This document shows positions 1 to 10,674 of a stretch of 64,000 bases of DNA, one piece after another (the first letter of the stretch is position 1; each line of letters starts with the position of its first letter). Position numbers and translations under genes: made by a program. A model generated the notes under the pieces. The model ran no database searches and was not told the DNA's origin. It saw only the letters and a list, made by a program, of their open reading frames with translations. This stretch comes from Cavenderia fasciculata (Eukaryota > Evosea > Eumycetozoa > Acytosteliales > Cavenderiaceae): positions 1,612,001-1,676,000 of the forward strand of contig NW_004457723.1 in NCBI RefSeq assembly GCF_000203815.1. Reading direction: 5' to 3'.

Positions 1-3000
1 CAGTCATCGATATCCTCTCACTTACCAACTATCTCCCACTGTTTTTCAAGATTCTTCTCGCACAATTTGATCCAACGGTCATGTTTGATGAACTTCTCAA
101 GAGAAACAATGATTTAACACCTCGAGAGACATCAGCCAGACACATATGGGTCAATAGTGTTGCCATTGCCATTGGTTCAAACAACAATTCATATCTCTAC
201 CACATGGTTGACAATAACCCATTCTTGGTCGCTGGACAATGGTATCCTGCATGTGAAGGTCTATTCAGAGACTGTGGTATGCAGTACGATATGGGTACCA
301 CCATGAAAATAGAGTGTATGAGTGAGAGCTACCTCAACAAATACTTGATTGCCGTCACTTTTTGGAGTTCTTTTGCATGGTACGGTTCAATTTGCGACCA
401 AGGAGTTTACGAAAAGTTGATGTCCTCAAAACTTCATTTTGTCAACGATGAAGACTTTTTGGACCCCAAACGCAAAAACGGCGGCCCTACCCACAAAAAA
501 TTTATCGACTTTATCAACCATCGTGCAACCACATCGTTTAACGAAATCATTGGCACCAAAGAAATCATCGACGACAAGATCGAGACTGACCATTTCGTGT
601 CTGAATTGCTCTACAGCATTTGGAACGATTGTTACGACTCACCTGCTCCTCATAAAAAGTCAACCTTTGCAAATCGAGCTGAAGTGGTCGTCTATGAAAA
701 CTATCTCACTGAAATGATCAAGAATGTCAAATCACAATACACACAACTCAAAGCAGATCGTCTACAAGTTTATTTTGCCAACAGCCTCATCACATCAGTT
801 CGTCAAAACCTCACCAACGTATTTTCATCACCACTCTATGAATACCAATCAATCTTTAACAACTTGTTCGAACAGTTTGTTATTGAAGAAAGTCAACCAG
901 ACGGGTCACCCAAGGATATGGACCTGTTAATGTATTTCACAAAGAATGTATCAGCTATTTGCATCAGCAAATATTTCAAGAATCTGATTCGTTTCCTCAA
1001 GTTGTTCTATCAAATGTTTGCAAGAAGATTACCAGAGAATTATACAAACAATACAATCTCGGAATGTATGGAATATCTCACGAATCAAAAAATTGAAGAT
1101 GAATCCAACATTGAAGAAATGACCAAATCATGGGAAGAATTGAAATCAAGTTGGATTGAAATCACCAAACATCTCAATGTTCTAGAAGGTGGTTGTCGTG
1201 CTCGTCCAGAATACGAAAAGATCATTCCACCAATCGATGATACCACACTAGTCAGTCAACTAATCAACATGCCAGAGCTTAAAAATGGAGGTGGTGAAAT
1301 TATTAGACTGATTAACAATTGGATGACCGATACCCAAGGAAAAGTTGTCTCAAAGATAACTATTGCTCCAAAGTCAGCCCTATTTGAATCTATTCTCGAA
1401 AAAATGATGGATAGATTGGAAACAATGGATATTGGTGAAATTCCATTCGACTATGGAGACAACTATCTCTTGTTGGGATCCAACTTTGAAGTTGCAGACT
1501 ATCAAAAGTTCCTCATCGAATCAGTCTCTCATTACCACCAATTCCAACGAACCAATTTCCATCCAAACTTGGCACTTATTCAACAAAAGTTGATCTACAA
1601 ATTTGCATCTGGAAAGAGTACTGGTCGACAACTCAAGAACTTTACTGGTGAATTCCCATTCAAAAGAGTTACTGAAAACAAAGATCAAACCATTGAAAAG
1701 CTTCCACACTCTCGACTCGTTCCAGAACCAATCAAAAACTTGATAGATATGAAAGATCAATTGGAATCAAAGCTCTATGCTCATGAAATCGTCACATCAA
1801 CATGTATCCCAATCACAGCTACATGTCGATCTAAATTGAGTTCAGTCAAGTTGGAATCATTTGCCAGTAGTTTGGTATCAACCATTACTCGATTGGTTCA
1901 CAAAGAAAAGGATGCTGAAGATATCGGTCTTCCAATCATGCATTTCAACTCAAAGTTTGGAATTGACAACACCAACATCCCATCTCAGGTCACTAAATTG
2001 TTGGAGAGCATTAAGATCAACAACATCAAGACATTGGCAGACATTGTAATTCAAGGATATCTATCTTATGGTTATTTGTACTCAAATGTAACCAAAGAAC
2101 CAACTGATCCAAATCCAGACTTCATTGACCAGCTAAATACCATGAAGAGTTATTATATTACAGCCATCAGTGGTGGTGGATTAGAGATACACAAAGGTAT
2201 CCAATATCTCAAAGGTATTGTTCAAGATTTATGTTCTCAAGACTGTATCAATGATATCAAAAAGTCACAACCAGACCATCACCTCAAACTCTTATTCTCA
2301 CATATCAACAACTCAAGTATGCCATTGGATATCATCAAAGTTGAAGAGATGACATCACCAACTCTTCCAATGTCATACTATGCATACTTTATGAGAACAT
2401 TACATGAAATCCTTTCAATTCTCTATTTGGATTCTCAAAACAGTCAAAACCAAATCAAAGAATACAACGAACCTTTTATCACTCAATTCAACGATCACAC
2501 AAAGAAACTAAAAGAAAAAGAAGAGGAAGAGAAAAACAAACAACAGCTCGATAAATCTGATCAAGACGAAAAAGAATTAACAATCGAGGAAAAACAAGAC
2601 CAAGATCAAGAGGAAGAAGAAGAAGAGGAAGAGCTTATAGAAGATAAGAAAAATCCGGGCAAAATCAATTTCAACTTTTATGTCAACAACTATTGTTTCT
2701 TGGATGATGATGGTGATGATACCAAGGAAGAAGAGGAGGAGGAAGTTATCGAAAATGAATTCAATTTTAGTCTCAGACCAATTCTTCCAATCAAGAATGT
2801 AGACATTGTTCATTGTCTATTCAATTGGATCAGATATGCCAATCACAACATCCCAATGATGATCTCCAAACAAAAAGACTTGGGACCACTCTCCTCACTC
2901 TTTCAAAGATTCTGGTCAAGATGTCAAAAGAACCAAACATCTCCCATCGATATCTCTAAACTCTATCTCCAATTCCCAACTGGAGCCTTCACGTTGTCAG

Positions 3001-4932
3001 GTGATTTATTGATTCAACTATTGGCAATACTCGCTCAAATGGAAAATGATAATGGTATCAAGAAACTTTACAGTGCAAAGATTCAATCGATTTGTGGTAA
3101 ATGTAAAGCAACAGTTCCAGACAGTCAAAGAAATGAAAGCATGCTCTTTGAAAGAGTATTACCATTACGTCAAGATACCAATGTCCAAGATCTAATCAAA
3201 GACATTGTCAAAGATCAAAGTTCAAATACATTCTTGTAAGTTAATCTCGTCGACGGGGAATATAATGCTTTAAAGAAGAAATATTCTAACATTTTTTTTC
3301 TCCTTTTTTTACTTTAGCTGCAAATACTGTGGAACATATAAAGCTCCAGCAGTCAAACAATTAATGGAAGCTCCACAATATTTGTTTGTCAGTTTCAAGA
3401 GATATAATGATGAAAAGGAAAAACATCATTTACAATATCAAGAAACTATTAAATTGAATGAATACTATAATTCCTCTGGAATGAGATACATGTATAATAT
3501 TCAATCAATTCTCGTATGTATTTTAAATATCAAAATATCATAATTATTTATTTATTTATTTACTAAAAATTATCATTTATGATTCTAGTGCCGTGAAAAG
3601 AACCTAAACAGAAATGAAGAACCAGTATTATATATCAAACATCGAGAACAAGATATTCATCTTAGATGTGCAACCACTAACAGTGTGATTACGTCAAACA
3701 TTGAAGAGAGTCTATCAAGAAATTGTGTGTTGTTGATTTATGAAAAGGTACACGAGCACAAGATATCAACTCCAGAAGCCGCCACACCCATTGTCGATGA
3801 AGTACCAGAGAAATTGAAAAGACCAACCTTCAATCCTCCAAAGAAACAACAACCAATTGTTGATGCAAGCTTCCAACCTGGTTATTTGGCCGTTTACGAT
3901 CCTCATTCAACAGAACAACAGCAAAGAGGTGATACACCTGCTGTACAGCAGTACCAGGATAATCCAAATCGCACTGTCACTCCAATCCCAGCTACCCTCC
4001 CAACAAACAGTACCCCCAACACTGTTAATATGACGTTGACCCAAACCAAACCAACCCCTCAAGTCGGACTGACGCAATCAATTGTTGATGGTACCAAGGA
4101 TGCACATTTCCAACCAGGCTATCTTTCAGTAAACGACCAACTTTTCCCAGGAGGAGATAAACCAAAAACCAACCCACAACAAGATATTTCTTCCTCTTCC
4201 AAACCAAGTCATCTACGATCCACTTCGACACTCCACTTAATATTTAAAAATGAAGAGCTCTTTGATTGGATCAAAACTACCCTCAAAAATGACGCCTGTG
4301 TGAATGATTTCATTTCAGATCTACAAAAAGAAGGCATTGACACATTTGAAAAGTTGTTTTCAGCAATGGACCAAGATCTCGAGAAGATAAAATCTAAATT
4401 CTCATCTCGTTTGAAAGTAGCCAAATTCAAATTTATTTGGAGAGATGCCGAGACACGACGTCAACAAAGACCCAAGGTTTTCGGAAATGAAGATATATTT
4501 AATTGGATCAGAGCATACCTTCCAAATGAAAACAATATTGACCAAATTATCATGGATCTCGAAAGCAATTCTATAGACACCTTTGATATTTTGTTTGCAT
4601 TTATGGACGAAGATTGGAATGGTATTCAATCTAAATTCTCATCTCGTTTGTCTCAAAACCATTTCAATCTCATTTGGAACAACGCTGAGGAACGACGCCA
4701 GCAACGAACGCCAATTCCAGGCCACCAAGAATTCATGGAATGGGTTAACACTATTGGTTTCAGCAAGTCCTCATTGCCTCAAATTCATGAAGTCCTCGAT
4801 GAGCTTGGTGTTGACGATTACCCAATCCTCGAGGGTGAATTGGAAGATTTATCAGACTCTGGTAATTTATCAGTCTTTAGTTTAGCTCATCGTCTATTAT
4901 TCAAATCTGCTTACAATAGAACCATTTTCTAA
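1..4932 (+). CDS. Degenerate ubiquitin-specific-protease-like protein with C-terminal SAM-like repeats (5' partial)
   Basis: The reading frame is open from base 3, so the start lies left of the window. Exons are <1-3235, 3318-3513 and 3589-4932, with introns starting GTAAGT and GTATGT. The part around genomic 2800-3760 looks like the end of a USP (peptidase C19) domain: a CGKC and CKYC zinc pair, the strand 'QYLFVSFKRYN', 'YNIQSIL' and 'CVLLIYEK'. A clear Cys box and the His box (H-G...GHY) are not visible, so the fold is probably catalytically dead. Upstream lies a long helical region of unknown role and an acidic Glu/Asp stretch (about 2510-2750). Three related SAM-like helical repeats follow at about 4237-4455, 4480-4700 and 4722-4929, each of the type 'FDWIKTTL...FEKLFSAMD'. 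Likely a large ubiquitin-binding or scaffold protein. Family assignment is moderate and inactivity is inferred. Confidence 0.75.
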
Positions 4933-5052
4933 TAAGATTCCCAATCAATAAAAATAAATATATAATGTTTTACAATTAATGTTTTATTATAATAAATTTT
5001 ATTGTTGTATTAATCAAATAAGTAAACTATTATTATCTATAAGTTATCAAAA

Positions 5053-7447
5053 TTAATTCTTTTTCCAAATTTTTGATAATCTTTTTAAAAAACCTATATT
5101 ATTATTATTATTATTATTATTATTTACTTTATCTTGATTTGATAATTTAAGTTGTATTGATTCCAAGTATTCTAAAGTGTAAACTTGGTTTACTTTGTGT
5201 ATCATATTCTTATCAAAGTGGGGTAGGAGATGAGATGGATCATTGAAAAGGTTGAATAAGAATTGAATACATTCGTATCTGACAGTAATTTCTTTTATAC
5301 ACTGTTCTCTTGATATTTCTTCAGCATTGCTGTGGTCATGTATGAATTTTGCCACCTCTATGTGTCCGTATTTAATAGAATAAACAAAGGTCATAGAGGT
5401 ACCTCTGTAATTTGTGTTGGTGTAGATATATTGGATGGATTTATAGTCACCAGATGCTGCAATAATATCGATGCAGTGGGGTGTTAGGTGACAACAATCA
5501 TGTTGGTGAAGGAATCGAATGATATGGTATGTAACTGGGTTGAACCTGCTCCTAATATTACGACAAAGAACCTTCACATACTTTTCAGTGTTACCTCGGA
5601 AGACATTGTTGTCTAGACTGTACAAAAACGATACAATCTCGAGCGATGGTGTCCCTCGTACAACCAAGTCTCTTAGAGCCTCGGGGTTTAGAAGTTCTCG
5701 GTATTGGTCGAGAACCCAAACCAACATGGAGAAATGTGAGTTGTCGATCAACTCTAGCACACATTTACCAATAAATTCATTCGAGAGTGGATCCTGTATT
5801 TTGTCATTATGATCCTTGACGAGTGGAGAAATATCCTTGAACGTTTGGAATCCAAAATAACCCATCATCCAGGTCATAAGTTCCATGTTGCCTCTTTTCG
5901 CTACCAAAGCAAATAATGAATGACTATCGACCGATGGATTCCTGCTGTATGGTGTAAGATTATTTTCCAATAAATATTTTGCTACTGAACTATAGTCTCC
6001 CTAAAAATAATTAATAAATTAATAAATTAATTCTTTTGTTTTTTCTTTTTTTTTTTTAATCTTATTACCTTTCCTTTACTACAAACAAAAGCAATTGATT
6101 GATCAGGTAAATCAAATTGAAGATTTTTAATCAAAAAGTCTACAACTTCAAGATGTCCGTTGATGGTAGCATTATGAAAAGTGGTAGAGTCTAGATAACA
6201 TGATGTTCTTTCCACAATGTACTTTACAAGATTTAAATGACCCGCCGAGCATGCAGCAGACATTGCCGATTCTGTGCATGGTTCTGATCTATTCTCGTGC
6301 ATGTAAGAATAAATATCCAAATATCCGTTACCTGCTATATATGACATTGTCGATGGATTGGTTGGAATGGTAAGTTGTTGTTCCAAATAAATGAGAATAT
6401 CCAAGTTGGCCATATAGTCAAAGGCAAACCCAGACACTGAATTCTCTCCAAATCGTGTGTAATAGAGTTTAACAAGGTCCAAAGAGTTTAATCGCACTGC
6501 AATGTCTACAAACTTGACATTCAACAATACCTCTCCAGGTAATAATCGCTTTGGAATATTATCTATCAATAATTTTGAAATATCATATTTATCTTTTAAA
6601 CTACCTTTACCATTTAATCTTGAAATAACAAATAAATTAATTAATTAAAATAAATAAAAAAATAGATAAATAAATAAATAAATAAATAAATTATAATTAT
6701 AACTTACATATTTAATAATGCAATAGTTTTGAACTTTAAAGATGGATAATGTTTGAGTAAATATACAACAATGCATGTATGACCATTAAAACAAGCAATT
6801 TCAAAGGCATTTTGAGTGATTTTAATTTTATGGACGGTGTTTAGATAGTGGAGGATGTGTTCATGGCCATACTCGCATGCCATCAATGCAGTGGCTGCAG
6901 AGGGAAGGATACCCAGCTCGTTGACGACGTACTCGAGACACTCTAGATTACCACCTGCAGCGATATTATGAGCAAACCAAAAAGGTGAGCCTGTGCAATC
7001 CTTGCTCGTTTGGTCAGGCACATCATTGGTTTGGTCAACCTGATCGAATATGGTCAATGAAAGTGTATGACGAGGGTAGAGAGGAAACCTCCTAACTATC
7101 TCTTTTAGTATCTTTACATCTCTACAGTGTCTAAGAATAGATGGTACTGCTTTAAATGCCAATATAAAAGTATCATCATGTTTTAGTTTTGAATACAATA
7201 ACTTTAAACTTCTTTGATTAAAGTTGTCTTTAGACTTTTGATCATTATCATCATCATCATTATTATCATGTGATGACCTAAGATCTACTTTAAAATATGA
7301 TACTATATAACTTGGAAGAGATTGAAAACTATGTTTGGGTTGATTGAAGCTGATGGTTGCATGTATCTCTGGTATTGATTGAAATATCTTTCTAACTATA
7401 ACCTTGTTACCAAATACAAATTGAAAGGTTCTATAATCTACTGACAT
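5053..7447 (-). CDS. Ankyrin-repeat-like family protein, 745 aa, three exons
   Basis: On the minus strand the exons are 7447-6708, 6618-6069 and 6000-5053. Phases join exactly (740+550+948 = 746 codons with the stop). The protein begins 'MSVDYRTFQFVFGNKVI', the F-x-N-x-x-I-x-x-x-I-F N-terminus seen in all three family members of this window. It continues with degenerate ankyrin-type units such as 'GHEHILHYL', 'GHLNLVKYIVE', 'GHLEVVDFLIK' and 'GHIEVAKFIHD'. The length matches the 747-residue paralogue at 22386-24629. These proteins form very large, poorly characterised dictyostelid families and probably bind other proteins. A short Asn tract near the C-terminus comes from an ATT repeat at about 5094-5123. 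No enzymatic domain is visible. The gene is tail-to-tail with the USP-like gene, with 120 bp between them. Confidence 0.85.
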
Positions 7448-7488
7448 GTCTTTAATCTATCTATCTATCTATATATATATAGACTTAA

Positions 7489-7537
<49 letters not shown>
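7489..7537. repeat. (ATT)n microsatellite
   Basis: A run of ATT triplets, preceded by CTAT and AT repeats from about 7455, lies just upstream of the ankyrin gene's start codon at 7447 and before the 3' end of the DUF1294 gene. The open frames through it are low-complexity by-products. Confidence 0.9.
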
Positions 7538-7643
7538 CATGATGATAAATTTGTGTTATATCAATGATCATTGTTCGTTTGTGGATCTTTTTTTGAGGAC
7601 TAAATCGATTTGGAAATTACTGAGTACAGTTATTATTAATAAT

Positions 7644-8336
7644 TTAGTAGTGGTCTTGTTTATTCTTCTTGTGATTATATCTATTCTTTTTTCCTCCACC
7701 TTGGTAGTTATTATTATTACTATTATTATTACGCTTATTATTATTATGAATATTGTTATTATTATTATTATCATTTTGATTGTCACCCATTGATTCTTGT
7801 TCGATACTATTTGTCTCTTCAGTAAATCTATTATTATTATTTTGATTGTTATTATTTCTATTAAATTTAATTGATCTATTATTGTTATTGTTATTGTTAT
7901 AATTGTTGTTGTTGTTATTATAATTATTTTGATTATTATGATGTTTATTGGTTGTATATGTTTGTTGATGGCTGTGATGTTGATGTTGATGTTGTTCAGC
8001 AGGTAATAATAATTTTCTAAGTTGATCTGGTATTAATTGAGGTCTCTTTTTGAGTGCATACACCAATCCACTCAATATAGCAATGTTACCTGCAACGGCA
8101 CTAAAGTATACATTCTTGAATGATTGTTTGGCTCGTTTGTGTTTGAATTGTTCCATGGCCCACATGCCACCGATCCAACCACCTGCCAATGCAGTCAATT
8201 GCAGTGTACTCTCTCTGACACGCCATTTATGTTGAATGGCTTGTTGCTTGTCATAGTAGAACATGTATGCTGCTCCTGCATTCACTCCTACTCCGTAGGT
8301 TGTAATGATTGCCATTGGTCCTTTTAATAGATTCAT
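7644..8336 (-). CDS. DUF1294 membrane protein with Asn-rich tail, 230 aa
   Basis: A single-exon minus-strand frame. The first ~110 residues carry the DUF1294 signature: 'YYDKQQAIQHKWRVRES', then 'LTALAGGWIGGMWAMEQFKHKR' and 'KQSFKNVYF', with about three hydrophobic segments (residues ~5-28, ~48-65, ~80-98). DUF1294 proteins are small membrane proteins of unknown function, common in bacteria and scattered through eukaryotes. The remaining ~115 residues are Asn/His/Gln-rich and end in a Lys-rich basic stretch, an extension typical of dictyostelid proteins. The start at 8336 is the first Met before the conserved hydrophobic segment. No function is assigned. Confidence 0.8.
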   Translation of the reverse strand: MNLLKGPMAIITTYGVGVNAGAAYMFYYDKQQAIQHKWRVRESTLQLTALAGGWIGGMWAMEQFKHKRAKQSFKNVYFSAVAGNIAILSGLVYALKKRPQLIPDQLRKLLLPAEQHQHQHHSHQQTYTTNKHHNNQNNYNNNNNNYNNNNNNNRSIKFNRNNNNQNNNNRFTEETNSIEQESMGDNQNDNNNNNNIHNNNKRNNNSNNNNYQGGGKKNRYNHKKNKQDHY

Positions 8337-8970
8337 CTTTCTCTCTTTCTCTCTCTATCTAATTATATCTATCCTATCCTCGCACTCACACTATTTCTCT
8401 TTTTATATAAAGTAAGTACTTTGGTTTGTAGTAAGTATCTTTCTGAACAATAGAGATTTGATTTACATTGTTCAAAGAAGAACTTCTCATTAAAAAAACG
8501 AGCGAAACATGATCGATCTCAAACATACAACAATTCATTTAAATTAGCATTACTCTTAATCTCTTATACCAAAAGAAGCAACAAACAAATTCTCGTCATC
8601 TCTAAGAGATATTCCCTCTCCTCTCTCTCTATATATATATTACCACACACGATCAGAGTAGATTAAATTTGAACTTAACACACAATTGTATAAACACCGC
8701 ACCCTCCTTATTTTTTTTTGTCTAATAAGTTTGGTGGTGTGTATTTTAAAACAACAACTCATCAATGTCAATGATCACCAATCATTAAAGTCGTTGTTGA
8801 CAGTTTTGAGTAAAGGTATCATTATGCACACCGGTGGTAGTAGATATATATCATCATCGGCCAGCATAGCAGATCATTTTAACAATTACACAATTTCATT
8901 CATTCGATCATTGGTATCATCAATCACTACTACAGATATGGATACCATTTCATTCTATTCTTGATCAAAC

Positions 8971-9118
8971 ATAGAAGTAGTTTAAATATGGTAATCACTG
9001 ATCATTGGAATATTATCATTTACCAAAGCGAGAAGATGCTTAAAAATGGTAATCATTGGTATGTTTTCATGTACCCAAAACTAGAACATGTTTAAATAAG
9101 GTAATTAAAATGATCATC
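8971..9118 (+). promoter_or_regulatory. Three imperfect upstream repeats of the cyclase promoter, copy A
   Basis: The core 'TTTAAAtATGGTAATCA' occurs at 8981-8997, again near 9040-9056 and in weaker form near 9091-9106. Each lies within a 40-60 bp unit that also has GATCAT or TCATTGG. The array is kept in copy B at 20920-21068. Position and conservation suggest transcription-factor sites; the binding protein is unknown. Confidence 0.45.
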
Positions 9119-9179
9119 TATCAGTTCCACCGATAATTATTAATATTGATGCCCATCCTCTTTTCATGCAACCGTTTAG

Positions 9180-9187
9180 TATAAATA
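9180..9187 (+). promoter_or_regulatory. TATA box of cyclase copy A
   Basis: TATAAATA lies 112 bp before the ATG at 9299 and is followed by an A/C-rich leader. The same box stands at 21118-21125, 111 bp before the ATG of copy B. Confidence 0.6.
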
Positions 9188-9298
9188 GAGCAATTTTCGA
9201 TTCATTATTTAAATCACAAATCAAACAATCAACAGTTTAACAACTAATTAAATTCACAACAACTACCATACACACTAATAATAATAATAATATTAAAA

Positions 9299-10285
9299 AT
9301 GGCAATTGAAATCATCAACTTTAACCAACTCATCCAAAGACAATCTTCTTTGGATAGATTCCCAACCACACTATTCCCAACCAACTATTTCTACATTGCT
9401 TTTTGTATCATTGTCTTCCTATACACCATCCAAAAGCGTGACAAGAAGTCATCAAGTCGCTTTATGGAAATACTCTCATCCAATCAATCAATAAGTATTT
9501 TAGAAATCAACTTTAATAACCGTATTGTCAGAACCAATAATAGTTCAGTATCACTCGAACAATTCTGTCAATCATACGTCATCGATTCAATCACCCTCCA
9601 AAACAACATCATCTCATCAATGAATCAATTCTCTCCAAGTGACGTACAAATCAAGAGCAAGAGCTGCTCTTCATACTATCGTCTCACTGGAAAGTACGAT
9701 GCTTCGACCAATGTCTTCCAAGGAATCATGATTGACAACACTCAAGAGAAACAACAACTCAACAAGCTCAAGAACACCTTGACTCACGATGCACTCACCG
9801 GTCTCCAAAATAGATACCATCTCAACAACAAGATCCAAAAGTTTTGTGCCAAGTCTTCATCAGAACAATGCTCAATCTATTTCATTGATCTCAACAAATT
9901 CAAACAAATCAACGATACCCACGGACACGACAATGGTGATGTTGTCCTCAGATCAGTTGCCGATCGCTTCCAACAATTCGCCGACGAATCAGTTCTCCCA
10001 GTCCGCCTTTCTGGCGACGAATTCCTCATTGTCAAGCGCAATGTAGAATCAAACACACAAGCTGACCAATTTATCTCCAGCTACCTCTCAAGTGTCCAAT
10101 GCGACACTGTCCAACTCAACAACTCAACGTCAATCAAAGTAACTCTTTCCTTTGGAGGTGTTGTATTCAACAAATCACAATCAACTCAAACCGATAAGTT
10201 GATTAAATGTGCCGATGAAAGAATGTATCAAATGAAAAAGAACCTTTTACCAAACGGCAACTCTACCGTTACCTTTACTGCTTAA
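9299..10285 (+). CDS. dgcA: Diguanylate cyclase, DgcA type (GGDEF domain), copy A
   Basis: A 328-residue single-exon gene. One hydrophobic segment (residues ~27-43, 'NYFYIAFCIIVFLYTIQ') followed by KRDKK suggests a membrane anchor. A linker leads to a GGDEF domain from about residue 160: 'DALTGLQNRYHL', 'FIDLNKFKQINDTHGHDNGD', the signature as 'RLSGDEF', and the C-terminal 'CADERMYQMKK'. This enzyme class joins two GTP into c-di-GMP. In dictyostelids DgcA is the known eukaryotic example, and its product triggers stalk-cell differentiation. The first Gly of GGDEF is Ser here, and the RxxD inhibitory site upstream is not visible ('ADES' instead). The start has the context AAAAATGG. The gene is almost identical to 21236-22201 after residue ~45. 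Confidence 0.92.
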   Translation: MAIEIINFNQLIQRQSSLDRFPTTLFPTNYFYIAFCIIVFLYTIQKRDKKSSSRFMEILSSNQSISILEINFNNRIVRTNNSSVSLEQFCQSYVIDSITLQNNIISSMNQFSPSDVQIKSKSCSSYYRLTGKYDASTNVFQGIMIDNTQEKQQLNKLKNTLTHDALTGLQNRYHLNNKIQKFCAKSSSEQCSIYFIDLNKFKQINDTHGHDNGDVVLRSVADRFQQFADESVLPVRLSGDEFLIVKRNVESNTQADQFISSYLSSVQCDTVQLNNSTSIKVTLSFGGVVFNKSQSTQTDKLIKCADERMYQMKKNLLPNGNSTVTFTA

Positions 10286-10311
10286 ATTAATAAATATTAA
10301 ATAATAACAAA

Positions 10312-10340
10312 AAAAAAAAAAGTAGTGTACTTTTTTTTTT
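10312..10340 (+). terminator. A/T hairpin behind cyclase copy A
   Basis: A10-GTA, loop GTG, TAC-T10: a perfect 13-bp inverted repeat 27 bp after the stop codon. The same structure lies at 22222-22250 behind copy B. It could help 3'-end formation; that role is inferred. Confidence 0.4.
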
Positions 10341-10467
10341 CTAAACACCTAAAATACTTGTCTTCTTTATTCTTTTTATATTAATTGTGCCAATAACAAA
10401 GTGACTTTCATAAAAGTAAAAACCAATTATTGTTGACGCCCTCTCTCTCTCTAGTTTGTTCTGATTT

Positions 10468-10513
10468 ACACCCACTATCTTTTGTTTGCAAAATTGGTTT
10501 TTTTTGCAATGAG
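10468..10513 (+). repeat. Left terminal inverted repeat of the pogo-like element
   Basis: Begins ACACCCACT and ends TTGCAATGAG. It pairs with the reverse complement of 12652-12697, with mismatches at three adjacent bases after ACACCCACT and one near the inner end. Confidence 0.88.
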
Positions 10514-10674
10514 TAATTTAATTTCTTTAAGTCAAACATCTACTATGGCAGTTACGGGTAGTAGTTGGAGTACAAGATTAAAATAAATAATAGAAAAGTT
10601 TTTTACAGCAAATGAATGTCATTATTATATTCAGCACATATATATAGATATTATTGGTATAAGATAAAGTCAAA

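Larger units (their letters stand above)
8548..10375 (+). repeat. Segmental duplication copy A (diguanylate cyclase gene plus promoter)
   Basis: This ~1.83-kb block is nearly identical to 20508-22290 in direct orientation. It covers about 750 bp of upstream sequence, the whole GGDEF gene and ~90 bp of 3' flank. Similarity starts around 'CTTATACC' (8572) or slightly earlier, and ends after the 'CTTGTCTTCTTTATTCTTT' stretch. Differences are scattered substitutions and small indels. The upstream part contains a conserved 46-codon ORF (8824-8964), three imperfect repeats (8971-9118) and a TATA box. Confidence 0.9.

Noticed and set aside
7446-7793. 115-codon Leu/Ile-rich frame
   Set aside because: Read from ATT repeats and the antisense of the Asn-rich tail of the DUF1294 gene.
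9299-10285. Bacterial contamination as source of the GGDEF gene
   Set aside because: The gene has the same codon style, A-rich start, TATA promoter and neighbours as the rest of the window, and dictyostelids are known to possess DgcA.
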